Position numbers and translations under genes: made by a program. Of a DNA stretch of 64,000 nucleotides, positions 35,060-43,910 are shown one piece after another. Under the pieces are notes generated by a model. The model worked only from the letters and a program-made list of their open reading frames with translations. It searched no databases and had not been told where the DNA came from. This DNA is from CALXOJ01 sp034120015 (GTDB taxonomy: Bacteria; Spirochaetota; Spirochaetia; JAFGXN01), in the NCBI GenBank assembly GCA_034120015.1, contig JAXEIF010000004.1, forward strand, positions 1 to 64,000. Reading direction: 5' to 3'. Positions within the stretch are counted from its first letter, which is position 1, and each line of letters begins with the position of its first letter.

Positions 35060-36512
35060 GGCTGTTGAGACCTCCGGTTGAGGATTGATGAAACAGTAGT
35101 GCGGCCGCATCCGTCAGTTCCGCCGCCGTGAAAGTGCCGAAGCAGGCGGCTGCGGCCTTACCCGCCGCGTTGTGAAAAGCCGCACCGTTTACGGCCGCCC
35201 GGTACGGTGTTGCCCCGCGGGTCAGCTGTGCCAGAATGATACCTGACAGTACATCGCCGCTGCCGGCCGTTCCCAGTTGGGGCAGGGGTGAATCAAAAAC
35301 CGTTGTTTCTCCTGTCGGAGCGGTTACGACCGTAAACGACGATTTGTAAACAACCGTTACGTTCTTTTCGGAAGCAAAGCGGCGCAGTTCGTCATAAAAA
35401 TGACCGGAGTCGGGGCATAGCCGCTTCCATTCGCCCGGGTGCGGGGTGATAACGGCACCGTCGGCAAAACGGGCTTCGGGAAAATGTTCGGCCAGCAAAT
35501 TCAATGCATCGGCATCAAGAATCCGCGGTATCGGCGTTTCGATAAAGCGTTTGAGAATCGGCAGCCGGGAAACGTCTTTGCCCCAGCCGCAGCCGCAGCC
35601 CCAGGCCGTAATATTCCCCGGCAAAGCGGCCGTTTCGTCTGTCCGTATAATCACGGACGGCTCATCGCGGAGAACGGCCGCGGCCGTTTGAGAATCGGTT
35701 GACAGCGTTAAAAGGCCGGCGCCGGTTTTCAGAGCTGCCCGTGCCGCCAGCAGAGCCGCTCCCGGATAGTCGCGGCTGCCGGCCCACAAAGCGGCGTGTC
35801 CTTTTGTGTATTTATGATCGAAAAGCGATGATTCGGTTTTGAGCAGATCGGGAATGCCGAGAACGGCATCGGGTTTAACGGAAACCGGCCTGGGAAAAGC
35901 GGCCGAAACGGTTTCGATTGTTCCGCAGGCGCGGCGGTTTTCGGGCGTATAGAATTCCCGTTTGCGGTATTCGACAGTCAGTGTTAAATCGGCTTCGAGA
36001 ATCGGGTCGCCGCTTCGCCGCCCGTCGAAAAGCCCCGAAGGCGTATCGACAGCTATGACCGGAATTCCGGATTCCCGAATGGAGCCGAACAGACCGTTCC
36101 ACGGTTCGTTTTGCAACGGACGGTTGAGGCCGATGCCGAAAAGAGCGTCGACAACCGCGGTGCCGGAATCCGGTTTAAAGGCGGTCAGCGGTTCGCAGAC
36201 GATACCCTGGCATTCGCACCGCCGGCGGTTGGTTTCCGTCAGCGGTTTGGGACAGCCGTCCGCGGAAAAAAGGCGGACGGAAAATCCGTGCGGGAGCAAA
36301 GCACGGGCAATAACATAACCGTCTCCGCCGTTATGCCCCGTTCCGCAGAGAATCGACAGAGAATTGATTTTCCGTTTCCGGCACCATGTGCTGATGCGGG
36401 AAGCCATGGAAAATCCGGCATGCTCCATCAGAATTTCCGGAGAAAGATTGCAGCGGGAAAAAATATCTTCTTCGATTTTGGTCATCGAACGGGCCGTGTA
36501 TATCGATTCCAT
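35043..36512 (-). CDS. nnrD: Bifunctional NAD(P)H-hydrate epimerase / ADP-dependent dehydratase
   Basis: A 489-residue YjeF-type fusion that repairs hydrated NAD(P)H. The N-terminal epimerase domain (about 1-205) has LCGTGHNGGDGYVIARAL. The C-terminal dehydratase (ribokinase-like, about 215-485) has ITPHPGEWKRL and the catalytic LGTAGSGDVLSGIILAQL. Both active-site motifs look intact, so both activities are expected. The gene is GC-richer than the flagellar region. Confidence 0.93.
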   Translation of the reverse strand: MESIYTARSMTKIEEDIFSRCNLSPEILMEHAGFSMASRISTWCRKRKINSLSILCGTGHNGGDGYVIARALLPHGFSVRLFSADGCPKPLTETNRRRCECQGIVCEPLTAFKPDSGTAVVDALFGIGLNRPLQNEPWNGLFGSIRESGIPVIAVDTPSGLFDGRRSGDPILEADLTLTVEYRKREFYTPENRRACGTIETVSAAFPRPVSVKPDAVLGIPDLLKTESSLFDHKYTKGHAALWAGSRDYPGAALLAARAALKTGAGLLTLSTDSQTAAAVLRDEPSVIIRTDETAALPGNITAWGCGCGWGKDVSRLPILKRFIETPIPRILDADALNLLAEHFPEARFADGAVITPHPGEWKRLCPDSGHFYDELRRFASEKNVTVVYKSSFTVVTAPTGETTVFDSPLPQLGTAGSGDVLSGIILAQLTRGATPYRAAVNGAAFHNAAGKAAAACFGTFTAAELTDAAALLFHQSSTGGLNSHERNL

Positions 36513-36552
36513 TTTGTTTATTCCGTTCGGATCGAAACCCGAAAAATCTGTG

Positions 36553-37752
36553 TTATAAATCGGTTCGCCACCAGCAGATTTCGGCCTTATCCGGATAGAA
36601 CACGATTCCGAGAATAATTCCTTCAGGGGTGACGAATCGTTTTATCATAATGCTTTTTTCGAAAGCGGTAAAAATACGTCTGGTTTCGATATTGCGGGAA
36701 ATCTGATTCAGAATCAGAACCCGTTCGATATCCTGCTGCTCGATTGATGAAAAATAAAGATTGCCCCGGTGATCGAAACCGTCGGTTGTCAGCATAACGG
36801 GATAGGAGTTTTCCGCCCATGAAGCGGTGTCGGCCACTTTTGTTTCCGTATTGGGCAGGTTAAAATAACCCTGAAAAGCATTTTGCTTCAGATCGTAGAC
36901 CCACATGACGGTTTTCATAAAGTCGTAGTGGACGGTATTGTTGCTGTTGGTCCGTTCCCCGTAAATGTCGGTTCGAATCAGAATATGATCGGGATTGGCG
37001 GTAGGCAGAATCTCGGCCTGACGGCTTACGGAATCTTTTTGAATTGCCGGAATCATTTTATCGGAAATAACGGTTTTTGACAGCAGATTGCCTTTGCTGT
37101 CGTATTTGAAAAAGACCTTGTCCGATTTCGTGTAACAGGTGATATTGAGACAGTCATTGCGGTCGACCGAGATATCGGTGATGTAAGGAAACGGATTGCC
37201 GGAAATACCTTCCTGACCCAAAATGTATTCCGCTTTTCCGGTTTTGCTGAAACAGACAACATTTTGGTTGAGTGACAGTCCGTATTCGGCCGAGTCGAGA
37301 GCGCTTTCGCGGGGCAGACGGTCGGCAATATAAATTTGTTTTTGCGAATTAACGGCAAATCCGGTCAGATGATGAAAGCGGAACGGAAATGCTTTTTTCG
37401 TCGCTTCTTTTTGAGAATCCCGGTCGACATCGGATTCTTCTTTTAAAAGCGCCGGTTTCGGATTTTCGTCGGGATGATACCAAAGTGTCAGAATTTCTCC
37501 GTATGAATTAAATTCCATTAATTTGTTGGTTCCCGGATCGAGAATGTAAATTAAACCGTCGCGCATTTTGATTTGTGTTTCTGTCAACGGCGAAACCCGG
37601 TTGCTGTTAAAAAAAGCCAGATCGGTTTCCGTTTTGCCGATGGGAAGTTCGAACAGTTTTTCCGGCATAATCAGCTGCGTATTTTTATCACGGCATCCCG
37701 CAACGGGAATCAGAGCAAGGAATGCCGGCAAAAGAAAGCGACAGTATTTCAT
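36553..37752 (-). CDS. Lipoprotein with beta-propeller-like repeats
   Basis: A 399-residue exported lipoprotein: signal peptide with lipobox at about residues 17-20 (PVAGC). The mature part has repeated short beta motifs with LTGFAVNSQKQIYIADR, ISVDRNDCLNI and GFDHRGNLYFSS, the pattern of a six- or seven-bladed NHL/6-bladed propeller. I recall similar large lipoproteins in other spirochetes (LIC_12708-like) but cannot confirm this here. No ribosome binding site precedes the ATG, and a good promoter ends only 6 bases before it. Confidence 0.75.
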   Translation of the reverse strand: MKYCRFLLPAFLALIPVAGCRDKNTQLIMPEKLFELPIGKTETDLAFFNSNRVSPLTETQIKMRDGLIYILDPGTNKLMEFNSYGEILTLWYHPDENPKPALLKEESDVDRDSQKEATKKAFPFRFHHLTGFAVNSQKQIYIADRLPRESALDSAEYGLSLNQNVVCFSKTGKAEYILGQEGISGNPFPYITDISVDRNDCLNITCYTKSDKVFFKYDSKGNLLSKTVISDKMIPAIQKDSVSRQAEILPTANPDHILIRTDIYGERTNSNNTVHYDFMKTVMWVYDLKQNAFQGYFNLPNTETKVADTASWAENSYPVMLTTDGFDHRGNLYFSSIEQQDIERVLILNQISRNIETRRIFTAFEKSIMIKRFVTPEGIILGIVFYPDKAEICWWRTDL

Positions 37753-37758
37753 AATTTT

Positions 37759-37787
37759 ATATTAACGGAAGAAAATTAAAAATTCAA
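37759..37787 (-). promoter_or_regulatory. Promoter of the beta-propeller lipoprotein gene, possibly leaderless
   Basis: On the minus strand TTGAAT (37787-37782) and TAATAT (37764-37759) are 17 bp apart. Only 6 bases separate the -10 from the ATG at 37752, so the expected transcription start falls on or next to the start codon. Confidence 0.5.
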
Positions 37788-37885
37788 CCTGTCGCGGAAA
37801 TAAAGAGAAGTTTCTTCTTGCAGAATCATCTGTTTTTTATTATTATATTTCTATATAATGTAATGTTAATACGGAGAGGTAGGAA

Positions 37886-40624
37886 ATGTCTCTGTTCGGT
37901 CAGATCAGCAAAAAAATTTACGGAACGAAAAACGAAAAAGATATACGTCGCCTGCTGCCGTTTGTGGCGGCAATCAATGCTTTGGAAGCGGAGATGATGG
38001 CGTTGCCGGAAGCGGCTTTTGCCGGGCGGACGGAGAATCTGAAAAAACGGCATCTGGAAAAAGGGGAATCGCTCGAGGCGATTCTGCCGGAAGCGTTTGC
38101 TCTGGTTCGGGAAGCGGCGCGCCGGAAATTGGGCGAACGCCACTACGACGTGCAGCTGATGGGCGGTATCGTTCTGAACGACGGTAAAATTACCGAGATG
38201 AAGACAGGTGAAGGAAAAACGCTTTCGTGTGTCACCGCCGCCTATCTCAATGCTTTAAGCGGAAAAGGGGTCCATGTCGTTACCGTCAACGACTATCTGG
38301 CCCAGCGTGACGCCGACTGGATGCGCCCCGTTTACAATCTGCTGGGGGTGACCGTCGGAACCGTATTACCCAACATGGATTACGAAGCCAAACGCAAAGC
38401 CTACCGGTGCGATATTACTTACGGAACCAATAACGAATTCGGATTCGATTACCTGCGCGATAACATGGCCAGATCGGCCGAACAGAAGGTGCAGAGGGGA
38501 CATCACTACTGCATTATCGACGAAATCGACTCGATTCTGATTGACGAGGCGCGGACGCCGCTGATTATCTCGGGACAGGCCGATGACGATACGCCGAAAT
38601 TCGCTCAGGTCAACAATCTGGTCCGCTATTTCGAGGAAGTCAAAAAAGATCCGGCCACCGACGAATATCCGCAGGAAGAGGCCGATTGCGTGGGCGATTA
38701 CAAAGCCGAAGAAAAAAGCAAGCGGATTACTTTTACCAATCAGGGAATGCTGAAGCTGGAATCGCTTCTTCAGTCGAATAAGATTATCAGCGGTTCTCTC
38801 TTTGATCCGGAAAACTTCGAATTCACCCATTACATGACGCAGGCGATGCGGGCTCACAAAATGTTTAAGCGGGATGTCGACTATGTGGTTCAGGACGGCA
38901 AAGTGGAAATTGTCGATGAATTTACGGGACGTGTTCTGGTCGGCCGCCGCTATTCGGAAGGTCTGCATCAGGCGATTGAAGCCAAAGAGCGCATTACCAT
39001 TGCCCGCCGGAACCGGACGCTGGCCACCATTACGTTTCAGAACTACTTCCGTCTGTACAAAAAGATTTCGGGTATGACCGGTACAGCCGAAACCGAAGCG
39101 AAAGAGTTTGCAAAAATTTACGGAGTCGACGTGGTTGTCATTCCGACCAACCGGCCTGTTGCCCGTATCGACAGCAACGATTTGATTTATTTCAACGCCG
39201 AATACAAATACAATGCGATTGCCAAAGAGGTGAAAGAGCGGCAGCAGAAAGGGCAGCCGGTTCTGGTCGGTACCGTTTCCATCGAGAAGTCGGAACTGCT
39301 TTCCAAATATTTTCTGAAATACGGCATCCGTCACGAAGTTTTGAACGCCAAAAACCACCAGCGCGAGGCGATGATTGTTGCCGAGGCAGGCGCCAAAGGA
39401 GCGGTGACGATTGCCACCAACATGGCCGGCCGCGGTACCGACATCAAGCTGGGGGGAAACCCCGATTTCCGGGCACGCCGCCGTGTCGGAACCGACGCCG
39501 CGCCGGAAGAGTATCTGGCCGCATACGAAGAAGAGTATGCAAAATGGAAGAAAGACTACGACGAAGTGTGTGCGCTCGGCGGTCTTTATATTCTCGGAAC
39601 CGAACGGCATGAATCGCGCCGTATCGACAATCAGCTGAGAGGACGGTCGGGACGTCAGGGCGACCCCGGTTTTTCCCGCTTTTATCTCTCTCTCGACGAC
39701 GATCTGATGCGCCTTTTCGGCGGTGAAAACCTCAAATCGATGATCGGCCGGCTGGGAATGGCGGACGGCGAACCGATAGAGCACCGTCTCATTTCCCGCT
39801 CCATCGAACGGGCTCAAAACAAAGTCGAAGACCGTAACTACGAAATCCGGAAACATCTGCTCGAATACGACGATGTTTTGAACGAACAGCGGAAAGTGAT
39901 TTACGGACAGCGGGACGAAATTCTGACGGACGAAAATCTTTCCGCCCGGATTCTGGCTTCCGCCCGCGAACTGGTTGAAATGTGTGCCGACGAAATGTTT
40001 TCCTCGACCGATACCAAAGCGGCCGCTTTTGCCCGCTTCTGCAACGATATGACAAACCGCTTTCATTTGGACGTGGAAAGCCACGGCCTGGATTACGGCA
40101 AAATGAAAGAAAATCAGCTGGTCGATGCCGTCATGGAAATGATCGAAGAGGATATTCACGGTAAAGAAGCTCTGGTCGGCAAGGCGCCTCTCAACGGTTT
40201 TATCCGTGCCGTCTACCTGAATAAAATCGACCAGGCATGGCAGAACCACCTCGAAGATCTGGAAGCGTTGCGCGATGCGGTCAACCTGCGGGCCTATGCA
40301 CAGAAAAATCCGCTGCTCGAGTACAAACTCGAAGGATTCGATATTTTCGATAAACTGATTTTCCGCATTAAAGACGACATGGCTCAGAGTATCGTCAAAA
40401 TGAAAATCAACACCGAAAACGCCTCTCCGGCACCGAAAAAACCGGTTGCCGATTTCCGTGCCTCGCACAGCGACCTGGCGCAGTTCGGCGGCCGTGTTCC
40501 GCAATCGTCGGCACAGCCCGGCAACAGTTCGGTCACCGTTGTCCGCAGCGGCGCCAAAGTCGGCCGTAACGATCCGTGTCCGTGCGGCAGCGGCAAAAAA
40601 TACAAAAACTGCTGCGGGCGTTAA
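37886..40624 (+). CDS. secA: SecA, preprotein translocase ATPase
   Basis: A 912-residue full-length SecA. Walker A is in MKTGEGKTLSCVTAAYLNA (about 105-123), the DEAD-like box is IIDEIDSILIDEARTP, and the second nucleotide-binding region includes IATNMAGRGTDIKLGG and LRGRSGRQGDPG. The end carries the zinc-binding SecB/lipid-interaction motif (DPCPCGSGKKYKNCC), which is retained here although many bacteria lose it. GGTAGGAA precedes the ATG. Confidence 0.98.
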   Translation: MSLFGQISKKIYGTKNEKDIRRLLPFVAAINALEAEMMALPEAAFAGRTENLKKRHLEKGESLEAILPEAFALVREAARRKLGERHYDVQLMGGIVLNDGKITEMKTGEGKTLSCVTAAYLNALSGKGVHVVTVNDYLAQRDADWMRPVYNLLGVTVGTVLPNMDYEAKRKAYRCDITYGTNNEFGFDYLRDNMARSAEQKVQRGHHYCIIDEIDSILIDEARTPLIISGQADDDTPKFAQVNNLVRYFEEVKKDPATDEYPQEEADCVGDYKAEEKSKRITFTNQGMLKLESLLQSNKIISGSLFDPENFEFTHYMTQAMRAHKMFKRDVDYVVQDGKVEIVDEFTGRVLVGRRYSEGLHQAIEAKERITIARRNRTLATITFQNYFRLYKKISGMTGTAETEAKEFAKIYGVDVVVIPTNRPVARIDSNDLIYFNAEYKYNAIAKEVKERQQKGQPVLVGTVSIEKSELLSKYFLKYGIRHEVLNAKNHQREAMIVAEAGAKGAVTIATNMAGRGTDIKLGGNPDFRARRRVGTDAAPEEYLAAYEEEYAKWKKDYDEVCALGGLYILGTERHESRRIDNQLRGRSGRQGDPGFSRFYLSLDDDLMRLFGGENLKSMIGRLGMADGEPIEHRLISRSIERAQNKVEDRNYEIRKHLLEYDDVLNEQRKVIYGQRDEILTDENLSARILASARELVEMCADEMFSSTDTKAAAFARFCNDMTNRFHLDVESHGLDYGKMKENQLVDAVMEMIEEDIHGKEALVGKAPLNGFIRAVYLNKIDQAWQNHLEDLEALRDAVNLRAYAQKNPLLEYKLEGFDIFDKLIFRIKDDMAQSIVKMKINTENASPAPKKPVADFRASHSDLAQFGGRVPQSSAQPGNSSVTVVRSGAKVGRNDPCPCGSGKKYKNCCGR

Positions 40625-40646
40625 GCGGCGGTAAAGGGAGTTTTTT

Positions 40647-41447
40647 GTGACAGAAACGGCTGTTTTGTTTTCGGGAGCGGTACAAAGTGCCGCCCCTTAT
40701 GTTTTTTGGCTGGCACTGTACGGCTTTATCGGATGGGTTTACGAGTCGATTCTCTGCTCCGTTAAAGCGAAAAAGTGGATTAACCGCGGTTTTCTTCACG
40801 GTCCGTACTGTCCGATTTACGGATTCGGTGCGGTAACGGTTCTTCTTGTTCTGGGACGGATCGAAAATCCCGCAGTGCTTTTTTTTCTGGGTGCTCTGCT
40901 CACCTGTACACTCGAATATCTCACGTCCTGGGTCATGGAAAAACTGTTTCATGCGCGCTGGTGGGATTATCATTATATGAAGTTTCACATCAACGGACGG
41001 GTCTGTCTGGCCGGCGCCGTGATTTTCGGCGCCATGACGGTGGTTGTGGTGAAATGGGTCCATCCTCCGGTGGCGGCACTGACGGCGCGGATTCCGATGC
41101 CGGTGCTGCTCGGATTGGATGCCGTGCTGATTGCCGGCGGTGCGGCCGATACGATTACGACGGTTGTCCGCCTCAAGAGTTTCAACCGTCGTTTGAAGGA
41201 AATCGATGCAAAAGTCCGCGAAATTGTCGAAAGCGGCCGCACCGAGTTTCGGGAGAAGATGCGACGCAACGCGGAAGAACGGCAGCTGCGGGCGGAACGT
41301 CTGCGGCAGGCGTTTGAGGCCCGGCGTGCCGAATGGGAAAAAGCGCTTGCTTTTCAGCGGACTTTGAAAAAGAAATTCCCCGCTTACCGGTCTGTCAGGT
41401 GGCATGATGCATTTGAAGAGTTGCGCCGCACGGTCAAAAAACCGTAA
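40647..41447 (+). CDS. PF06541-type polytopic membrane protein (putative ABC transporter permease)
   Basis: A 266-residue protein starting at GTG 40647 behind AAAGGGAG. The hallmark sequence of the family is present: GWVYESILCS, then NRGFLHGPYCPIYGFGA, with an LTCTLEYLTSWVMEKLF segment. Five membrane helices occupy about 15-190; a basic, coiled-coil tail (about 190-260) follows. Databases name the family putative ABC transporter type IV (CmpB), but its function is unproven and no ATPase gene lies nearby. Confidence 0.82.
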   Translation: MTETAVLFSGAVQSAAPYVFWLALYGFIGWVYESILCSVKAKKWINRGFLHGPYCPIYGFGAVTVLLVLGRIENPAVLFFLGALLTCTLEYLTSWVMEKLFHARWWDYHYMKFHINGRVCLAGAVIFGAMTVVVVKWVHPPVAALTARIPMPVLLGLDAVLIAGGAADTITTVVRLKSFNRRLKEIDAKVREIVESGRTEFREKMRRNAEERQLRAERLRQAFEARRAEWEKALAFQRTLKKKFPAYRSVRWHDAFEELRRTVKKP

Positions 41448-41504
41448 CCGATGCAGATATCCTGTTTTTCGGCTCTTAAACAGATTTTCAGAACGAAATA
41501 AAGT

Positions 41505-41589
41505 GTTTCAACCGTATGAAACAAAGTGTTTCACAGTCTGAAACAGAGTGTTTCACAGTCCGAAACAAAGTGTTTCAACCGTATGAAAC
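41505..41589. repeat. Four phased 22-23-bp palindromic repeats (GTTTCA-N5/6-TGAAAC)
   Basis: GTTTCA half-sites begin at 41505, 41528, 41550 and 41572, each followed after 5-6 bases by TGAAAC (CGAAAC in the third). Spacers alternate as ACCGTA, CAGTC, CAGTC, ACCGTA. The 22-23-bp spacing is about two helical turns, so all palindromes face the same side of the DNA. They lie about 80-160 bases upstream of the LRR lipoprotein start. Confidence 0.9.
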
Positions 41590-41666
41590 AAAATGAAAAA
41601 ATCGGATACCGGGAGAATATAAAGATAATACCGGATGCGGCCAAATCATTACACAGGGGTTTTCAA

Positions 41667-42821
41667 ATGAGATTTATGAACAGAGAAAAGGTGTTTTTGA
41701 CTGAAAAAATGGCCGTCATAGCCGTTGCAGCGGTTTTTCTGCTGTTTTCCTGTAAAGAGGAGGTCTGGGTAACAGGTGTCGGTCTTGACCGGACGGCACT
41801 GACGCTGACGGTCGGTCAGACGGCGGAGTTAAAGGCGACCGTCGAGCCGGCAAATGCGGCCGTACGGACGGTGCGTTGGATTGCCGAACCGGCAAATATT
41901 CTGAAAGTGACAGAAAATCGGGACGGCCGCTGCACGGTAACGGCACTGAAAGAAGGTGCGGCAACCGTAACGGTCACAACCGTCGACGGTGAGAGAACGG
42001 CCGTGTGCCGTGTTAAAGTCGGTCTTTATATCGAAAATAAGACTTTTATTGCCGCGGTTGAAAAGGCAACGGATGCGGCCGGTCAGGCTGTCGTTATCGG
42101 CTGGAAAAAAGAAGACGACGGTACGGTCAAATTAACGCCGGAGAATACCGACGCTATGAAGAGAGTGACCGAACTGAATTTGAGCGGTGTGGAAACCGGC
42201 GATCTTTCGGATTTGAAGTGGTTCACCGGGCTGACATATCTTGACTGCAGCGGCAATCGTCTGACGGCACTCGATGTTTCGTCTAACAGCGATTTGAAAA
42301 CGCTGATATGTTCCTATAACAGTCTGTCATTTCTTGATCTGAAAAAAAACGGACAGCTGGAAGTTTTGAAGTGCTCTTACAACCGGCTGACAACTCTCGA
42401 TCTGTCGGACAGCGGAAGTCTGGCAGAATTGAGCTGCAGAAACAACAATCTGACATCGCTGAATGTGAGCGGTTATCCGAATTTGGAAATTTTAGACTGC
42501 GGTTTTAACCGTCTGGAGTCGTTAAATACGGACAATAATACAGGACTGAAAAATTTATACTGCGACGAAAACCGGCTTTCGTCTCTGAATGTCGGAAACA
42601 ATACCGCTTTATGGCAACTGAATTGCGTCGGTAACCGACTGTCGGCATAGGATGTCACTTCGAATCTCAAGCTTACCGGGTTGTGGTGCGGAAATCAGAC
42701 TGCCGACGGCACGACGTTGCGGGAGATGAATCTGACGATGACAGCGGAACAGAAAGCGACATGGGACAGCTTCTGGAGCCTTGATACCGATAATACCGGC
42801 GTTGTGCCGACCAGGCTATAA
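41667..42821 (+). pseudogene. Ig-like/leucine-rich-repeat lipoprotein interrupted by an in-frame TAG
   Basis: The frame starts at ATG 41667 (AGGGG upstream), with a hydrophobic signal and lipobox LLFSC at about residues 25-29, a Big_2-like Ig domain (about 34-115) and a run of 21-residue leucine-rich repeats of the LTxLDVSxNxxLxxLxCxxN type. At 42648-42650 a TAG replaces what the repeat pattern predicts to be Leu (LSA-stop-DVTSN; TTG to TAG is one base). Reading on, 56 more codons to TAA at 42819-42821 continue the repeat and encode a C-terminal cap (CGNQTADGTTLREMNLTM) homologous to the cap of the paralog at 43911 (CGNQTSDGKKVQILLLTL). The 327-residue product lacking the cap may still be made. 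Confidence 0.85.
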
Positions 42822-42957
42822 TCGGCCGCTCTCGGACATCCTGTCCTCCGCGGCACTTCCCCCGTCGTGGGGGTCGGCCGCTTTCGGGCGTCCTGTCCTT
42901 CGCGGCACTTCCCCCGTCGTGGGGTCGGCCGCTCTCGGTTATCAGACTTCGTGCGGG
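42822..42957. repeat. 52-bp GC-rich tandem repeats after the broken LRR gene
   Basis: Unit 1 (42822-42873, 52 bp) and unit 2 (42874-42924, 51 bp) are nearly identical and a diverged partial third unit starts at 42925; each begins TCGGCCGCT. Each full unit includes CCCCCGTCGTGGGG(G), a 4-5-bp stem with a 5-base loop. No gene is convincing here. The rest of the gap up to 43030 holds nothing I can name. Confidence 0.85.
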
Positions 42958-43030
42958 AAGGGGGATCGAATTGATGTCTTTTTATTTTGCGTCGAAAACT
43001 GTTGCCGGTGAAAATCGGAAACGGGGAAAT

Positions 43031-43270
43031 TCAGTATAAACAGCCGGGTTTATAAACAACAGGGCGGTTTTTCACCAAGTCAATGATCAGGTCTTTATTT
43101 TCTTGAACGGAACGCTCCATCATTTCTTCAACCTGTTCTTCGCTCACGGATTCGGGAAAAAAATAATAATTATTTGTATCCTTTGGATGGTACATTAAGA
43201 CTCCCGGCTCATGGTATAAAACATTGCCAAACTTTCTTTTGAAATCACTATTATGTTTAATCATTTTCAC
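43031..43270 (-). CDS. Small protein of unknown function
   Basis: A 79-residue hydrophilic protein rich in Tyr/His near the N-terminus (NVLYHEPGVLMYHPKDTNNYYFF) with a charged amphipathic helix in the middle (SEEQVEEMMERSVQENKDLI). Start ATG 43270 follows GGAGTG. It lies 41 bp after the gene at 43312-43575 on the same strand, so the two probably form one transcript. No family recognised. Confidence 0.6.
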   Translation of the reverse strand: MKMIKHNSDFKRKFGNVLYHEPGVLMYHPKDTNNYYFFPESVSEEQVEEMMERSVQENKDLIIDLVKNRPVVYKPGCLY

Positions 43271-43311
43271 TCCTTATAAAATCATCGAAGTCTTTACGGA
43301 CATCGGAAAAA

Positions 43312-43575
43312 TCAGAGTATTAATCCCATGTCGCGGGGTTTAAAGAAATCGGGATCGATTTCTTTTTCGATAACCGGTTTGAGTGCTTCGGCTTTTTTTG
43401 TTTGACCGCGTAAATCGTAAAGTTGATATACCGTAAAAAGCGAAAATTTATTTCTGTCTTCCGGCGGTAACTCAAGAAGCCAACCATTCAGAGTGTTATT
43501 GGTTAATGTGATTGCCTCAAATAATTCCTCGTCGGTTGGATTCATTTGTCTGATCAGCTCTTCATAATTTTCCAT
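43312..43575 (-). CDS. Small helical protein of unknown function
   Basis: An 87-residue protein. I start it at ATG 43575, behind GAGGAA, because the longer frame adds 11 residues without a site. It looks all-helical and TPR-like in character (NKFSLFTVYQLYDLRGQTKKAEALKPVIE). A strong promoter lies 37 bases upstream. It is the first gene of a two-gene unit inserted between the two LRR lipoprotein genes. Function unknown. Confidence 0.65.
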   Translation of the reverse strand: MENYEELIRQMNPTDEELFEAITLTNNTLNGWLLELPPEDRNKFSLFTVYQLYDLRGQTKKAEALKPVIEKEIDPDFFKPRDMGLIL

Positions 43576-43611
43576 CGTATTCCTCACGTTCTTTCTTTCG
43601 TCTCTCAATTC

Positions 43612-43640
43612 ATCTTAGTCCGGGGATTCGGTTCTGTCAA
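43612..43640 (-). promoter_or_regulatory. Promoter of the two small minus-strand genes
   Basis: On the minus strand TTGACA (43640-43635) and TAAGAT (43617-43612) are 17 bp apart, about 37 bases before the ATG at 43575. A perfect -35 makes this one of the better promoter matches in the window. Confidence 0.6.
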
Positions 43641-43718
43641 GAAACGGTTCCGACGGGAATGTTGTTGTGTGTGAATTTTTCATGTACACAGTGCCACGTT
43701 TTTCCGCCAGGAAAACGT

Positions 43719-43747
43719 TTGCAAAAAGAGCCGTTCGGGTTTAAAAT
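43719..43747 (+). promoter_or_regulatory. Candidate promoter of the intact LRR lipoprotein gene
   Basis: TTGCAA (43719-43724) and TAAAAT (43742-43747) are 17 bp apart. It would give a leader of about 155 bases to the ATG at 43911. Apart from this and the divergent promoter at 43612-43640, the 335-bp stretch 43576-43910 holds nothing I can name; a plus-strand frame from 43659 shows no coding character. Confidence 0.4.
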
Positions 43748-43910
43748 ACAAAATGGGATCAGAAAGGATTATTCCGAACGGGGAATGACTTTCTCCCGTT
43801 GCGGAATTGGTCGGGGATGTTGCGTTTACGGCGGCAGCGGACAGTCGGCGGAGACGGGAAAGAGGCAGATGTTGTTGCCGACAGTAGCGCAGAGAATGAA
43901 GGAGTGAGTG

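Noticed and set aside
38366..40504. 712-codon open frame on the minus strand across secA
   Set aside because: It is the mirror of a highly conserved gene with biased third positions. The translation is low-complexity (Phe/Arg/His rich) with no domain, and secA on the other strand is certain.
41505..41589. CRISPR array
   Set aside because: Repeat unit and spacers are far too short (6-bp arms, 5-6-bp spacers), spacers recur, and no cas genes are nearby.
41526..41666. 47-codon N-terminal extension of the LRR lipoprotein through the palindromic repeats
   Set aside because: It would bury the signal peptide behind 70 residues. ATG 41667 has a ribosome site and puts the lipobox at a normal distance.
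42822..42957. Insertion sequence remnant
   Set aside because: No transposase fragment, no terminal inverted repeats or target duplication is visible; only the tandem units can be supported.
43659..43907. 82-codon plus-strand frame before the LRR gene
   Set aside because: No ribosome binding site, Cys/Gly-rich non-protein-like composition, and it runs into the leader of the LRR gene.
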